64,000 nt of DNA from Clostridia bacterium. GTDB taxonomy: Bacteria; Bacillota; Clostridia; Christensenellales; Aristaeellaceae. A program made the translations under genes and the position numbers. This document shows, piece after piece, positions 22,353-33,164 of the stretch (position 1 is the stretch's first letter; each line of letters begins with the position of its first letter). Below the pieces are notes generated by a model that saw only the letters and a program-made list of their open reading frames with translations, ran no database searches and had not been told where the DNA came from. Location: the NCBI GenBank assembly GCA_017404985.1, contig JAFRBK010000001.1, forward strand, positions 1 to 64,000, read 5' to 3'.

Positions 22353-25175
22353 ATGAAAAAAGGACGTATTCACCCGGCACTTCGCAGAATGACCGGCATT
22401 CTGTTGATCCTGACAATCATGGCCGGAACGTTGACGGACGCCATGGAAAGCCTTTTTCCGGCTGTCAGCAGCCTGTTTCGCGCCATGGCGGAGGCAGGGA
22501 ATGAAATTGAAGAATCCGTACAAGAGGAACTCTGGCGCTATGCTGCCCGTGAAGACGGTTTTCTGAGCATTACAGGATATACCGGTGACGACACCTCAGC
22601 CCTGAGCGTTCCGGTGCAGATCGGCGGAAAGGACGTCGTTGAGATTGCGTCCGGAGCGCTGGCAAACGTTCATTTTTCCCGCATCCGAATTCCCGGCAAT
22701 GTGCTGTCCATTGCGGAGGACGCTTTCGGCGAAAACCAGCCGACGGTGGCCAGCCTCTCCGGCAGCTTTGCGAAAGAATATGCCCAAAGCCGCGGACTTG
22801 CATGGAAAAGCGCGGCTGACTATGACCTGGTTGACGGTGTGGTCGACTTTTCGGACGCACCCCGCGGACATATAGAGCGCCGGGGAAACAACTATCTGGT
22901 GGCCAACGCCCTGGAAGCAGAACGCCTGGAGGCCGGCAGTGTCATCTGGTGGAAGGACAGCCGCGGTTTCGAGTATTTCTACCGCGTAGTGAACCTGTCG
23001 AAAAACCAGGGAGAAGACAGCTATACCATCTCTGTAACAGTGCCGGAGATTCAGGATGTTATCGTCAATTACACAACAACGAATACGATTCAGCTAACCG
23101 CCCAGGACATTACTCCACAGGACGGCGCTGTTTTTTCTGACGCCATGCCGGGAAAGAAAGATGGACGGGAATACACCGAAGAAGGCAATCCTGTAGAACT
23201 GAGCTGGTTTGGCAGCACCCCTTCCAAAATCCTGGGAAACGGGCAAGAGGGACTATCCGGCAAATGGGGCGGATCAGCAACCCGCCAATCCACTGTCTCG
23301 GTGAGCGGAACCTATCAGAAAACCGTGACATATTCATACAGCGTTGAGAACGGCCGGGTGGTCAACGCCAAGACCCACGAAGTATCCACCGCCAGCATTC
23401 TGGTGGCGATGAACGCCGGCGTAACGCTTGAGGAAAAAACAGCAGCACTTAAAGATATCGGCACAGAGGAAAGCACATATACCTACTCCCAGGGCGGCGA
23501 GGTAGAAACAGTCAATAAAAAGCTGGTCAAACTGGAGGACGATGTTCTCGAACACACACTGGGAATTATCGGATTTGGAAATGGGCTGATCAATGTTTCC
23601 GGCTCCATCAAATTTGGCGTCAGCTTCAGCATCGGAACATCGGTCAAATTCTGCATGACAGAAATCGAAGATAAGGCATTCAGCGAAACGGACAATGCGT
23701 GGAAGGTCGTCAAAAATTCCTCCACAATTGCGATTGACGGCCGGGAAGTGACGACGAATGACTACTACAACGCCAGCAGAATGGAGGAGCTCCTGCAGGA
23801 TAACATCCTGCTGAAAAACATGGCAATGAACGCCAAAGCCTATCTGAAGGCGGAGATCGGTATTGCCATTGCGGGGATCGTCAAGGTTGTTCAGGGGGAA
23901 CTGAGCATCGGCGTCAAGGGATCTGCCTGTTTTGAGGACCAATGCCTGTGCCTGGAAATACAGCCATATGTCTCTGCTGATTTCTTTGTCGGCGTCTGGA
24001 CAGATGTTCCCTTTTTGGGAATGAGACTCGGCAAGAAAGCAAAACTGGACGGCATAGGGATTGATATTGACTATGATATGGCGCTCGACAAATGGGTTGA
24101 CCTGCACCATTACTTTGGACCGGACTATGAAAATATGAGTATTCTCGGGGACAGAGACCATACTTCATCCAGCTGCCCGTTCCACGGCGACCAGCCCATT
24201 GAGTTTGAAACCTATACAGGACAAATCATCGAGCCGATCAACGCCACTTTGGGGCAGATGCTGTGGTGGGATGAGCAGTATCATCCCGGGGACGACAGCA
24301 TACGGGGAGAATTCCTCGGATACCATACCGTACAGAACCAGAGAGCGCCAATCTGGTCTGAAGATGACGTTAGCTCATGTTATGTAGTGACCGGCCCGGC
24401 GACCATGTATGCCGTATGGGAAAACACCCGGGAGGTTCGCTTTACGAAAAGCCAGGATGATCCGACCGAGGTCGCAGACCGCCAGTATGTGCCATACGGC
24501 GGCACGGTGACATGGCCGACACCTGCTTCGGACAGCGGACTGACGGATGTTGTCGGATGGGCCTATGTGGATGAGACCGGAAAGAAAAAGTCCCTGCATT
24601 TTGAAGAACCTCTTGCTTGGAATACAACGATCCTGATCCTGTTTCCGATCGGGAAGGACGACGAGCCGATTCCGGACGGGACGGACGCCGGGCAGGTGAT
24701 CGGGGATGAGGCCATCAAAGAGCAGTATGAAACGATCCCGTTTTCCGGCGACATCTCCATGTTTGAATTTCAAATTAGAAGAAGCACAACGGTGGACAGG
24801 GAATTCCTGGTATTGACAAAGGTCAACACTACTGACAGCTGCGTGACGATTCCCGGCGAGGTATACGTATGGAGAAAGCTGCTTGAAGGAGACACAATTT
24901 ATGCATATTCCCTGACGGATGACCGGCCGTCCTATCTGCCGACACCTGATCCAGGCTCCCTTGATTACTACAACGATTACTACAGCGAGCGGTATACGAT
25001 TGACACCATCAGCTACAATGCCCTGAGAAACTGCACCAATCTCAAGGCTGTACGGATCAATGGACACAAATCACTTTCCATCGCCGGATATCTCAACGGG
25101 CTGCCAAATCTGGAATACGTTGACCTCAGGGGAATACGATGCAGGACGGCGCGATTTCATCCTACGATTTCTTAG
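22353..25175 (+). CDS. Giant secreted BspA-like repeat protein, N-terminal part
   Basis: This is a 940-codon frame holding the 5' part of a huge surface or secreted protein. An N-terminal signal segment (RRMTGILLILTIMAGTLTDA) is followed by a BspA-type leucine-rich module (IRIPGNVLSIAEDAFGE). About 500 residues of no family I recognise come next. InlB-B-like segments follow (EVRFTKSQDDPTEV, then TDVVGWAYVDETGKK). The frame then enters the main leucine-rich array (AVRINGHKSLSIAGYLNG, LPNLEYVDLRG). At about 25,130 it shifts and ends in 14 unrelated residues, while the array continues in the -1 frame. Alone it would give a secreted product without most repeats. It has an AGGAGG-type ribosome site before ATG 22353. 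Confidence 0.8.
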   Translation: MKKGRIHPALRRMTGILLILTIMAGTLTDAMESLFPAVSSLFRAMAEAGNEIEESVQEELWRYAAREDGFLSITGYTGDDTSALSVPVQIGGKDVVEIASGALANVHFSRIRIPGNVLSIAEDAFGENQPTVASLSGSFAKEYAQSRGLAWKSAADYDLVDGVVDFSDAPRGHIERRGNNYLVANALEAERLEAGSVIWWKDSRGFEYFYRVVNLSKNQGEDSYTISVTVPEIQDVIVNYTTTNTIQLTAQDITPQDGAVFSDAMPGKKDGREYTEEGNPVELSWFGSTPSKILGNGQEGLSGKWGGSATRQSTVSVSGTYQKTVTYSYSVENGRVVNAKTHEVSTASILVAMNAGVTLEEKTAALKDIGTEESTYTYSQGGEVETVNKKLVKLEDDVLEHTLGIIGFGNGLINVSGSIKFGVSFSIGTSVKFCMTEIEDKAFSETDNAWKVVKNSSTIAIDGREVTTNDYYNASRMEELLQDNILLKNMAMNAKAYLKAEIGIAIAGIVKVVQGELSIGVKGSACFEDQCLCLEIQPYVSADFFVGVWTDVPFLGMRLGKKAKLDGIGIDIDYDMALDKWVDLHHYFGPDYENMSILGDRDHTSSSCPFHGDQPIEFETYTGQIIEPINATLGQMLWWDEQYHPGDDSIRGEFLGYHTVQNQRAPIWSEDDVSSCYVVTGPATMYAVWENTREVRFTKSQDDPTEVADRQYVPYGGTVTWPTPASDSGLTDVVGWAYVDETGKKKSLHFEEPLAWNTTILILFPIGKDDEPIPDGTDAGQVIGDEAIKEQYETIPFSGDISMFEFQIRRSTTVDREFLVLTKVNTTDSCVTIPGEVYVWRKLLEGDTIYAYSLTDDRPSYLPTPDPGSLDYYNDYYSERYTIDTISYNALRNCTNLKAVRINGHKSLSIAGYLNGLPNLEYVDLRGIRCRTARFHPTIS

Positions 25176-28100
25176 GATGCACTTCGCTGAAATGCGTGGT
25201 TCTTCCCGCCGGGGTAACCACTATTGGAAGCGGCGCTTTTGAGGGCTGCAACAGCCTGGCGGGAACACCTATTCCCAATGGGATTAAAAAAGTGAGTGAG
25301 GGCGCTTTCTCCTGGACGAACTATACCAGCGTTGACCTTCCGGCCAGCCTGGAAGACTTCAGCGTACTGGCATTCAAAAACTGCGAACAGTTAACAACGA
25401 TTGCTGTAAACTGCGATGTTCCCAGGAAAGGCTGGTTTGACTGCAACGGGCAGCCGCTGCAGGCACTGGAGCACATTATTCTGCGGGGCAGCGTAGCAAC
25501 AACCGCAGCCGGACTGCTGGAAGGGCTGGAAAGCGACTGCGACGTTCGCCTGACGGTTGAACCGGGGTGCATGATGGAACTTCAGCCCATCGGAGAAAAC
25601 ACCAGCCTGACATATGTCTCTCTTCCGAATACGCTGCATGTTCTGGCTGCGGAGTGCTTCAAAGGATGCTACTGCCTGGAGAACGTGGCGCTTCCTTCCT
25701 CCCTTGAGGAAATCTCTGACAGCGCGTTTGAAGGCTGCACACGCCTGCAGCAGATCAATATTCCAAACGGCGTGATCCGGATCGGCAACCATGCCTTCGC
25801 AAACTGCAGCGGGCTGCGGGAGATCTATATTCCGCCAACGGTACAAACTTTGATCGGGAAAAACTACTCCTGTGACTGCTTCCTGAACTGCACAAATCTG
25901 AAGGTGCTGTATTTCAACACATCAGCCAAATTCGGGGCCGGCATTCTGAAACGGACCAACGCGGACCATCTGGAGAAAATCATTTTCGGACCCGCAGCAA
26001 CCAATATCGACGTTGACGAATTTGGAACGTACTCATCCAACCGGATTCTGACGCCAACACTGAACCAACCGTTTGAAATGGAAATACACAGCCTGCTGGA
26101 TGAAGAAACGTTGGGCGAGCTGATGCTGAGAGTCAGAACCTGCCTCACCCGCCTGACACTGCCGGAAGGAATGGAGGAAGTGAACGGCAACATTTTCTCG
26201 ACGCCAGTCGGGGAGGCGGACACTGCGCTGGAAGAACTGATTATCCCCGAAGGGGTGACGCTGATTCATGACCTTTCGAGCGTACCGCATCTCAGCAAGG
26301 TGCAGCTGCCGGAAACACTTACAACCATCAGGAACTCTTTCAACTACTGCAACAGCCTGACCGAAGCGGAGCTACCATATTCGCTGAAAACAATGGAACA
26401 GTCGTTCAACGAAAGCCCTGCACTGACCAGGATCAACCTGAACGACGGCCTTTCCACGATTGAACAATCCCTGAACGGCTGCGGCTTCACAGAAATTACC
26501 CTGAACCACCGGCAGCAGATCAACAATTCCCTGAACCGGTGCCCCAATCTTACCAGACTGTCCTTTACCGGATGCGAGCTGAAAGGAATCATTGGGCAGG
26601 AATGTCCCGTGCTTTCCGAGATTCTGATTGGGCAGGAATGCACGCTGTCGCCTTTTTTCGGCCGTGTGCTGACAAGCCGGAACTATGAGACAGGAGAGCC
26701 AGAATACAGACCGGTTTACGGAACGACAGAACCGGCTACCGACCTGACGATCCGAATTACGTCCGAGGACATCTATTCCCTGCCGGAGTACGCGATGACC
26801 GGATATAAAAACCTGACGGATATCGAGCTGACAGGGACACTTCTGGAGATAGAAGCGGACGCTTTTACCGGGTTAACCCGCCTGAAAAGAGCGGTTTGGC
26901 CGGCCTGCCTGCAGATGATCGGGGACAGAGCCTTCTCCGGATGTGAGACGCTGAAAGAAACCAGCTCCATGGATCAGCTGACAGCTATTGGTGAAGAAGC
27001 CTTCAAGGACTGCGTTTCCCTTCCCGCCATTCTTTCTCTCGACAGCGCGGAATCCCTGGGAACCCGCGCTTTCAGCGGATGCACAAGCCTGGCGGAGGTT
27101 TCGTTCGGAGGCGGGCTTCGCGCCATCGGAGACGCCGCGTTCCTGGGCTGTGCAAGGATACGCTCCCTTTCGCTGGCGGAAGGCCTGCAGGAAATCGGGG
27201 CTATGGCATTCCAGGGATGTGTCAGCCTGAGAGAACTCAGACTGCCATCCACGTTGAAATATATTGGCGGCAGCGCTTTTCTGGGCTGCATTTCACTAAG
27301 AGAACTGACCATTCCAGCCACAGCGGAAGGAATCAGCTTCCCCCGCCAATACCAGGATGATGAAAGCTTTCCGGGCACAGACGCCTTCAACCAGTGCATC
27401 GGGCTGACAAGGATCATCCTGAACGGACCGGTGGAACTCCGCTCCCGCACGATGCTGACCAGCAGCGCGAACCTGAGTGAAATCATTTTCAACACGCCGG
27501 TGACAGAACCGATTGCGCCTGCTTTCTTTGACAGCTGGGACACCAGTCCCAGCTCCACCAGGTTGCCTGTGTCCGGCATTATTCTGCGGATTCAGTCCGG
27601 CCAGGACCATCTGGGAACGGAAGCCCTGGCGGGCATCGGGCAATTTGTCCGGGTGATCATTCTGGATGAGCACATCCAGACAATCGGGGCAAGAGCGCTG
27701 GCGGACAATAACCACAGAAGCAGGAATCCGATTCAGGTCATCATGACAGGCGCGGTTCGCGAAATCGCAGAAAATGCCTTTGAAAACTCTTATGTGGAGA
27801 TTAACCTGACAGAGGACAATCCCTATGTTATCGCGTACTGCGAACGCCATGGGATCGTTTGCCATACAGACAACGCCGCGACAAAGACGGTCGTGATTCA
27901 TCATCTGTCCGATATCAGCGCCTTCCTGCCGGACGGATGGAGCTGGGAAGAAACCGGCTGGGAAGTGGAAGAAGAATGGGACAGAGCCGTATTCAGATGT
28001 GACCTGACGGCGGAGGTGCCCATGCCGCAGCTTGTTCGGGCCGGGCATATATTCTCCGGATGGTATCACAGCGAATACTTTGACATGCCGTTTGCCGGCA

Positions 28101-31100
28101 CCAATTTCAACAACAACAACCTGGTGCCACGGTGGGATCTGAACGCGGTGCGGGTGATCCTTTCCCTCGCCGGCGGCACAGCAGACTATCCGGCTGACAG
28201 CTATGTTTCAAGAGACAGCAATGAACTGACGACCCTGCTCCCCGAGCGTTCCGGATACGTTTTCCAGGGCTGGTATACCGATCCTGACTGGACAAAACCG
28301 TTTGACGGAGTTCTGCAGGGAGAGGAGATGACGCTTTACGCCGCCTGGCAGGCAGAAAGCAGCAATGTCCAGTATGCTACAGAAAACGGGGAAACGTCCC
28401 TGATCCGTTTCCGGACCAGTGATGAAACCGCTGAGGTGTTCTATCTCCCCGCGCAGGTTGACGGAAATCCTGTGAACCGGATTGCTGCCGGGGCGTTCAA
28501 GGATTGTTCCATCCGAAGGCTGGTCCTTCCGGCTACAGTCACCACCATCGAGGACGGCGCCTTTGAAGGAATCAGAGACCTGCAGGAAATTCAGATTGAC
28601 CCTGACAACACGGTTTATTCAACGATTAACGGCGTTCTCTACACAGCGGATGGGCAAACCCTTCTGTATTACCCGGTATCCGGCCGACAGACGATGACGA
28701 TTCCGGCAAGTGCAACCCGGATCGGAAGGCGCGCGTTTGCGGGTTCGGCTATCGGGAAGGTTTATCTGCACAGCGGTGTGGAATCCATCGGTGAAGAAGC
28801 CTTTTCCGCCTCTGAACTGAGAGCAATCAGCATCCCGGAAGGCCTGCGGGAAATTGGCCGGCATGCATTCTACAACAGCAGGCTGATGAATATCCGCCTG
28901 CCCATCACAGTCACCGTGATCGGTGAAGAAGCCTTTGGACCAACGGAAACAGCGATCAACCTATACGGGCCTACGGGAGAATGCACGGCGAAAACATACG
29001 CGGAGAACAACAGAATTCCCTACAACCAATACACTCTGACCCTGATTCAGGCCGGTTTACGATCATACAGGATCCAGGCGGGTGAAGCACTGATTCTGCC
29101 AAGCGACGGGACGGCTTCCGGCTGGTATCTGGATGAAGCGATGACGCTGCCTTTTGAGGGGAATGTTATGCCAGAAAGCAATCTGACGCTGTATGCAGCG
29201 GCAAGCGACCCGGAAACCGCACCGCTGCAGGTCAGCTTTGTGTCAGAATACGGCACGGTTCCTCAGCCGCTCATTGCAGACCAGCTGCCGCTCCGTGTTG
29301 CAGAACTGCCGACGATTACCGCCCCGGGATATCTTTTCGAAGGATGGTTTGCCGACAGGGCCTGCACTGTTCCTGTGACCGTATCGGAAGAAGACGGCGA
29401 ATACTGCTTCACGGAGAGCACAATTCTGTATGCTGCATGGAACGAAGACCCGACCGCGGAGCAGGTTGGCTTTACCTGCAGGCAGACAGAGGATGGCCTG
29501 ATTATTACCGGTACCAAACCGGACACGATCCATCTGGCCATTCCTGCTACCTGGTGCGAAATACCCATTACAGGGATTGACGAAGGAGCGTTTACCGCCA
29601 ATACAAAGCTCGTGACAGCGGACATTTCCGCACTGAGCGGGATTGAACTGCCTTCCGCGCTGTTTGCGGGATGCACCAGCCTGAGCCAGGTTACCCTGCC
29701 GGATAACCTGGAAGCGCTGCCGGAACGGGCGTTCCTGAACTGTACCGCTCTGACGGGTATCACGATTCCAGATTCGGTTCGGCGGATCGGCGCCCTGGCT
29801 TTTGCCCGTTCAGGAATCAGAAAACTGAGCCTGCCGGCGGGCCTCACGTATATCGCCGCGGATGCGATGGACAGCTGCTCCAGCCTGTGGGCCCTTACTA
29901 TGAAAAGCGGAAACAGCTATTATTTCTCATCCAACAATGCGCTGATTGACACTGAGAGCAGCACGCTGATCCGGTATGCACCGGCTAACCCTGCAGGTTC
30001 ATACGAAATTCCTGACGGCGTATATGCCATCGGGAAGAATGCTTTCGCCGGAGCCGTGCATCTGGAAAGCATCACAGGCACGGATAAAATCTGGTCCCTG
30101 GAACCGTATGCGTTCAGCGGATGCATTTCACTGAAAACGCTGCCCCTTCTGACCAATTCCCATCTGAACGAAATACCGGGCAATTGCTTCCTGCATTGCT
30201 CCAGCCTGACAGAGATTACAATTCCGGAACAGATTCGGCTGATCGGGAATTATGCCTTCAGCGGATGCAGCAAGCTGAATCAGGTTACTATTCCTGAAAC
30301 AGTTGAAACGATTTGCCCGTATGCCTTTGACGCGAAGAATATCACCGTGTTCGGTTCGGCTGAAAGCGAGGCGCAGCGATGGGCCCTTCAGCAGGAAACG
30401 ATCTTCCGGGATACGGACGCGGCCCTTTACGCGGAGGAAATGATTCTGAGCGGTTCCTCGCATCAGATGATTTCAGGCGCGAGCATGGAGCTGACGCCGG
30501 TATTCCTGCCCCAGGGCGCGGCCGAAGAAAAAGTATACTGGGGCGTATCGGATGAGCGGATCCTGAGCGTTGACGACGGACAAATTCGGGCGCTGGCTGA
30601 AGGGGAAAGCACGATCTATGCCTGGACTGCCAGCGGGCTTCAGGCAACCTGGGAAATGAATGTCAGGAGTGCGGATCTGCAGGTGCTGCTTTTCCCGAAG
30701 GAACGGCTGAACACATATGTCGGGGCCGAAGTGGAATTCCGTGCGATTACGCATCCGGAAACAGAAAACGCGGAAATCACCTATTCCAGTTCCGATGATA
30801 CCATTGCGGTGATCAGCGAGGACGGCATACTGACCGCCCTGGCAGAAGGCGACTGCACTCTGACAGCGGAATCAGGCAACCTCAGCGCCACTTGTCAGGT
30901 GCATGTTGCCGCTGAAGCCGGAACCACCACCTGGCGGCAGAAACTGCTTTGCTTCGTTGGACAAGCAGACTCGCTGTTCAGAATGCCCGACGGCGCGGTA
31001 TCGTGGCAGGTGGCTGACCCATCCATCGCAATCGTGCGGGAGATCGCTTCGTATGAATGGCCAACGGGCCATTTGAAAGGACTGAGAACCGGCTGGACGG

Positions 31101-33055
31101 AGCTTGCGGTTACCCTTGAAAGCGGAGAGCTATTCTTCTTCGACATTGAAGTCCGCCCAACACTGACCAATTTTGCGTTCAAGGATGAAACGCTGATTGT
31201 GCATTCCGGATCGTCCGAATATGCGCAGGTGCTGACTTCCCCGCGGGATATGCTTTTTACTTCCGATGTTCATCTGAACTATACCACGGAAGATACCGAT
31301 ATTATCAGCGTGGTCGGGGAAGCGAGGGCCTCCGATACATTTGGAGCAGTTGTTACCGGCCTTCAGGAAGGCGATGCCACTATCACTGTCAGCGGTGTTG
31401 CGGACGGCGTGCCGATTACGGACACCTTGAATATCAAGGTCATTGAACCAGCAGTGACTGACATTCCCTTCGACCCCATTCCTGAGCGGATGGAGAAGGG
31501 GGATACCTGGCAGATTACCGCGGCACTGGATCTGAACCAAATCTACTGCGAACCGAATTATGAGTGGTACTCCGATGATGAGTCCATATTCACGGTCAGC
31601 AAAACAGGCCTCGTTACGGCGGTTCGCCCGGGGAGCGCATCGGTGATTCTGCGGGAAAAACGAACAGGAGATGAAATGGCACTGCATTTCTACTGCGGGG
31701 TGGCCATCACTGAAATGTGGTTTGAACAGTCCAAATTCACGGTTCGCCCGGGAGACGAGATTACCCTAAAGCTCCATTACCTTCCTGAGGATGCCAATGA
31801 GATCCCACAATTCAAAGTGTACTCAGACTACAATGTTTCCCTGCGGTCAACCTATCAGGATTTGCTTCGGAGCGGATTTACGGAATATTCCTTCCGTTTT
31901 GACAAGGATGCATTTGGGCACAAGCTGATTACGGTATACGAGCTGCATGGGATTGCTGCCAGCGCAGATGTTTTTGTAACGCAGCCGGCAGAAGAGCTAT
32001 ACCAATGGGAGGAGGTCACGATAGACGGAAAACGATATATCGATGTAACGGTGCTAATTGATGACGTTAATTATTGTGCACAAAATCACTATCTGGATAA
32101 CGGGGATTCTGCTGATTGGAATTTTGTTGATGACGTGAATTATCGTTACAAGTATCGGTTTGAACCGAAAACAAACCAGAATACTTTCCTGAGATTTAAA
32201 TCATATAATGGATATGAACTGGCTATTCCCATCGTGATCAATCGGGCGGCACCATGCCAGAACCATCACTGGGCACAGGGGATCTGTACGGTATGCGGGA
32301 CGATATGCAGCCACGAAAATGTTTCGGAACAGGCAGTTCATGATCGCGATAACTGTACGGTACTCGATGAGAAAACCCATTATGTTGAGCCCTGGACTTA
32401 TCTGCAATGCGTTTGTTCGGACTGCGGCGCGGTGGTATATAATACCAGATCAAGAATGAACAATACCTATCGTGAGCAGCACCATTTCGAAACAACGGTA
32501 AACAATGAGCTGGCATGCGCGGAATGCTACTACAGGCCGGAGGTTCCGGCTTCACCAGGACTGCACCTATCCAAAGTGTTCCGCGCAGATGAGGGCCCGA
32601 CGGTTACTATTGACAGTGCAGAACACGCGGCAGGTTACCGAATTACCGTTCGTGACCTGACCGCCGGCACACCGGAAACAACGATCCCGAACCTGGAAGC
32701 CGGGCAGCAGCAGTTGAACATCACATGGACAGAAAACCATCTGTATGAGTTTACCGCCACAGCGGAAGGGGTTAGCGTGTCGACATCCTGTGATCCTGTC
32801 CGGGCCGCCTGCGTTAACCCGAACGCCTCTTTCCGGATGACGATGCCGACCGCGCTGGTTCAGGTTGAAGCAGAAGCTTTCGCCGGAATCCCTATGTATA
32901 CGGTCATTCTGGACGAAAGCGCTGAAGGGAAGGACCTTTCATTCCTGAATGAGTGCGGCACAATCCTCGTGGTTTCTCCGGACTCCGTTCATTTCGCAGA
33001 CGATGTTCCCTATCTTGTCCTGACGCCGGAAGAATTCGAAGAGGCTACGGAATAA
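25139..33055 (+). CDS. Giant secreted BspA-like repeat protein, C-terminal part
   Basis: This 2,638-codon frame continues the protein of 22353-25175. Residues 1 to about 900 are tandem BspA/LRR_5 units of the type LxxVxLPxxLxxIxxxAFxGC. Then come two InlB-B modules (GHIFSGWYHSEYFDMPF, YVFQGWYTDPDWTKPF), more LRR_5 units, another InlB-B, a third LRR block, and then several Ig-like Big_2 units (SSSDDTIAVISEDGILTAL, YSDDESIFTVSKTGLVTAV). The last 400 residues carry Cys pairs (CTVCGTIC, CVCSDC, CAEC). No LPXTG or membrane anchor is visible at the C-terminus. The frame is open from 25124, and an AGGGG sits 6 bases before ATG 25139, so independent start is possible, but the product would lack a signal peptide. 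Confidence 0.8.
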   Translation: MQDGAISSYDFLGCTSLKCVVLPAGVTTIGSGAFEGCNSLAGTPIPNGIKKVSEGAFSWTNYTSVDLPASLEDFSVLAFKNCEQLTTIAVNCDVPRKGWFDCNGQPLQALEHIILRGSVATTAAGLLEGLESDCDVRLTVEPGCMMELQPIGENTSLTYVSLPNTLHVLAAECFKGCYCLENVALPSSLEEISDSAFEGCTRLQQINIPNGVIRIGNHAFANCSGLREIYIPPTVQTLIGKNYSCDCFLNCTNLKVLYFNTSAKFGAGILKRTNADHLEKIIFGPAATNIDVDEFGTYSSNRILTPTLNQPFEMEIHSLLDEETLGELMLRVRTCLTRLTLPEGMEEVNGNIFSTPVGEADTALEELIIPEGVTLIHDLSSVPHLSKVQLPETLTTIRNSFNYCNSLTEAELPYSLKTMEQSFNESPALTRINLNDGLSTIEQSLNGCGFTEITLNHRQQINNSLNRCPNLTRLSFTGCELKGIIGQECPVLSEILIGQECTLSPFFGRVLTSRNYETGEPEYRPVYGTTEPATDLTIRITSEDIYSLPEYAMTGYKNLTDIELTGTLLEIEADAFTGLTRLKRAVWPACLQMIGDRAFSGCETLKETSSMDQLTAIGEEAFKDCVSLPAILSLDSAESLGTRAFSGCTSLAEVSFGGGLRAIGDAAFLGCARIRSLSLAEGLQEIGAMAFQGCVSLRELRLPSTLKYIGGSAFLGCISLRELTIPATAEGISFPRQYQDDESFPGTDAFNQCIGLTRIILNGPVELRSRTMLTSSANLSEIIFNTPVTEPIAPAFFDSWDTSPSSTRLPVSGIILRIQSGQDHLGTEALAGIGQFVRVIILDEHIQTIGARALADNNHRSRNPIQVIMTGAVREIAENAFENSYVEINLTEDNPYVIAYCERHGIVCHTDNAATKTVVIHHLSDISAFLPDGWSWEETGWEVEEEWDRAVFRCDLTAEVPMPQLVRAGHIFSGWYHSEYFDMPFAGTNFNNNNLVPRWDLNAVRVILSLAGGTADYPADSYVSRDSNELTTLLPERSGYVFQGWYTDPDWTKPFDGVLQGEEMTLYAAWQAESSNVQYATENGETSLIRFRTSDETAEVFYLPAQVDGNPVNRIAAGAFKDCSIRRLVLPATVTTIEDGAFEGIRDLQEIQIDPDNTVYSTINGVLYTADGQTLLYYPVSGRQTMTIPASATRIGRRAFAGSAIGKVYLHSGVESIGEEAFSASELRAISIPEGLREIGRHAFYNSRLMNIRLPITVTVIGEEAFGPTETAINLYGPTGECTAKTYAENNRIPYNQYTLTLIQAGLRSYRIQAGEALILPSDGTASGWYLDEAMTLPFEGNVMPESNLTLYAAASDPETAPLQVSFVSEYGTVPQPLIADQLPLRVAELPTITAPGYLFEGWFADRACTVPVTVSEEDGEYCFTESTILYAAWNEDPTAEQVGFTCRQTEDGLIITGTKPDTIHLAIPATWCEIPITGIDEGAFTANTKLVTADISALSGIELPSALFAGCTSLSQVTLPDNLEALPERAFLNCTALTGITIPDSVRRIGALAFARSGIRKLSLPAGLTYIAADAMDSCSSLWALTMKSGNSYYFSSNNALIDTESSTLIRYAPANPAGSYEIPDGVYAIGKNAFAGAVHLESITGTDKIWSLEPYAFSGCISLKTLPLLTNSHLNEIPGNCFLHCSSLTEITIPEQIRLIGNYAFSGCSKLNQVTIPETVETICPYAFDAKNITVFGSAESEAQRWALQQETIFRDTDAALYAEEMILSGSSHQMISGASMELTPVFLPQGAAEEKVYWGVSDERILSVDDGQIRALAEGESTIYAWTASGLQATWEMNVRSADLQVLLFPKERLNTYVGAEVEFRAITHPETENAEITYSSSDDTIAVISEDGILTALAEGDCTLTAESGNLSATCQVHVAAEAGTTTWRQKLLCFVGQADSLFRMPDGAVSWQVADPSIAIVREIASYEWPTGHLKGLRTGWTELAVTLESGELFFFDIEVRPTLTNFAFKDETLIVHSGSSEYAQVLTSPRDMLFTSDVHLNYTTEDTDIISVVGEARASDTFGAVVTGLQEGDATITVSGVADGVPITDTLNIKVIEPAVTDIPFDPIPERMEKGDTWQITAALDLNQIYCEPNYEWYSDDESIFTVSKTGLVTAVRPGSASVILREKRTGDEMALHFYCGVAITEMWFEQSKFTVRPGDEITLKLHYLPEDANEIPQFKVYSDYNVSLRSTYQDLLRSGFTEYSFRFDKDAFGHKLITVYELHGIAASADVFVTQPAEELYQWEEVTIDGKRYIDVTVLIDDVNYCAQNHYLDNGDSADWNFVDDVNYRYKYRFEPKTNQNTFLRFKSYNGYELAIPIVINRAAPCQNHHWAQGICTVCGTICSHENVSEQAVHDRDNCTVLDEKTHYVEPWTYLQCVCSDCGAVVYNTRSRMNNTYREQHHFETTVNNELACAECYYRPEVPASPGLHLSKVFRADEGPTVTIDSAEHAAGYRITVRDLTAGTPETTIPNLEAGQQQLNITWTENHLYEFTATAEGVSVSTSCDPVRAACVNPNASFRMTMPTALVQVEAEAFAGIPMYTVILDESAEGKDLSFLNECGTILVVSPDSVHFADDVPYLVLTPEEFEEATE

Positions 33056-33131
33056 CAGCCGGCGGGAATGAAGCGTGAATTTGAATCATGGTTCCTGTGG
33101 TGCAAAAAACAGCTGAAAAACAATCGGGCTG

Positions 33132-33158
33132 TTGACAGCGAAGAAAATCCATGATACT
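33132..33158 (+). promoter_or_regulatory. Likely promoter of the T-box transcript
   Basis: TTGACA (33132-33137) and GATACT (33153-33158) are 15 bases apart, a little short of the ideal 17. Placement directly before the leader RNA supports it. Confidence 0.55.
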
Positions 33159-33164
33159 TTTTTT

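Noticed and set aside
25124..25175. Sequence of a true programmed -1 frameshift site
   Set aside because: No X XXY YYZ heptamer or clear downstream pseudoknot is visible at CAGGGGAA, so I report the split but not a programmed site.
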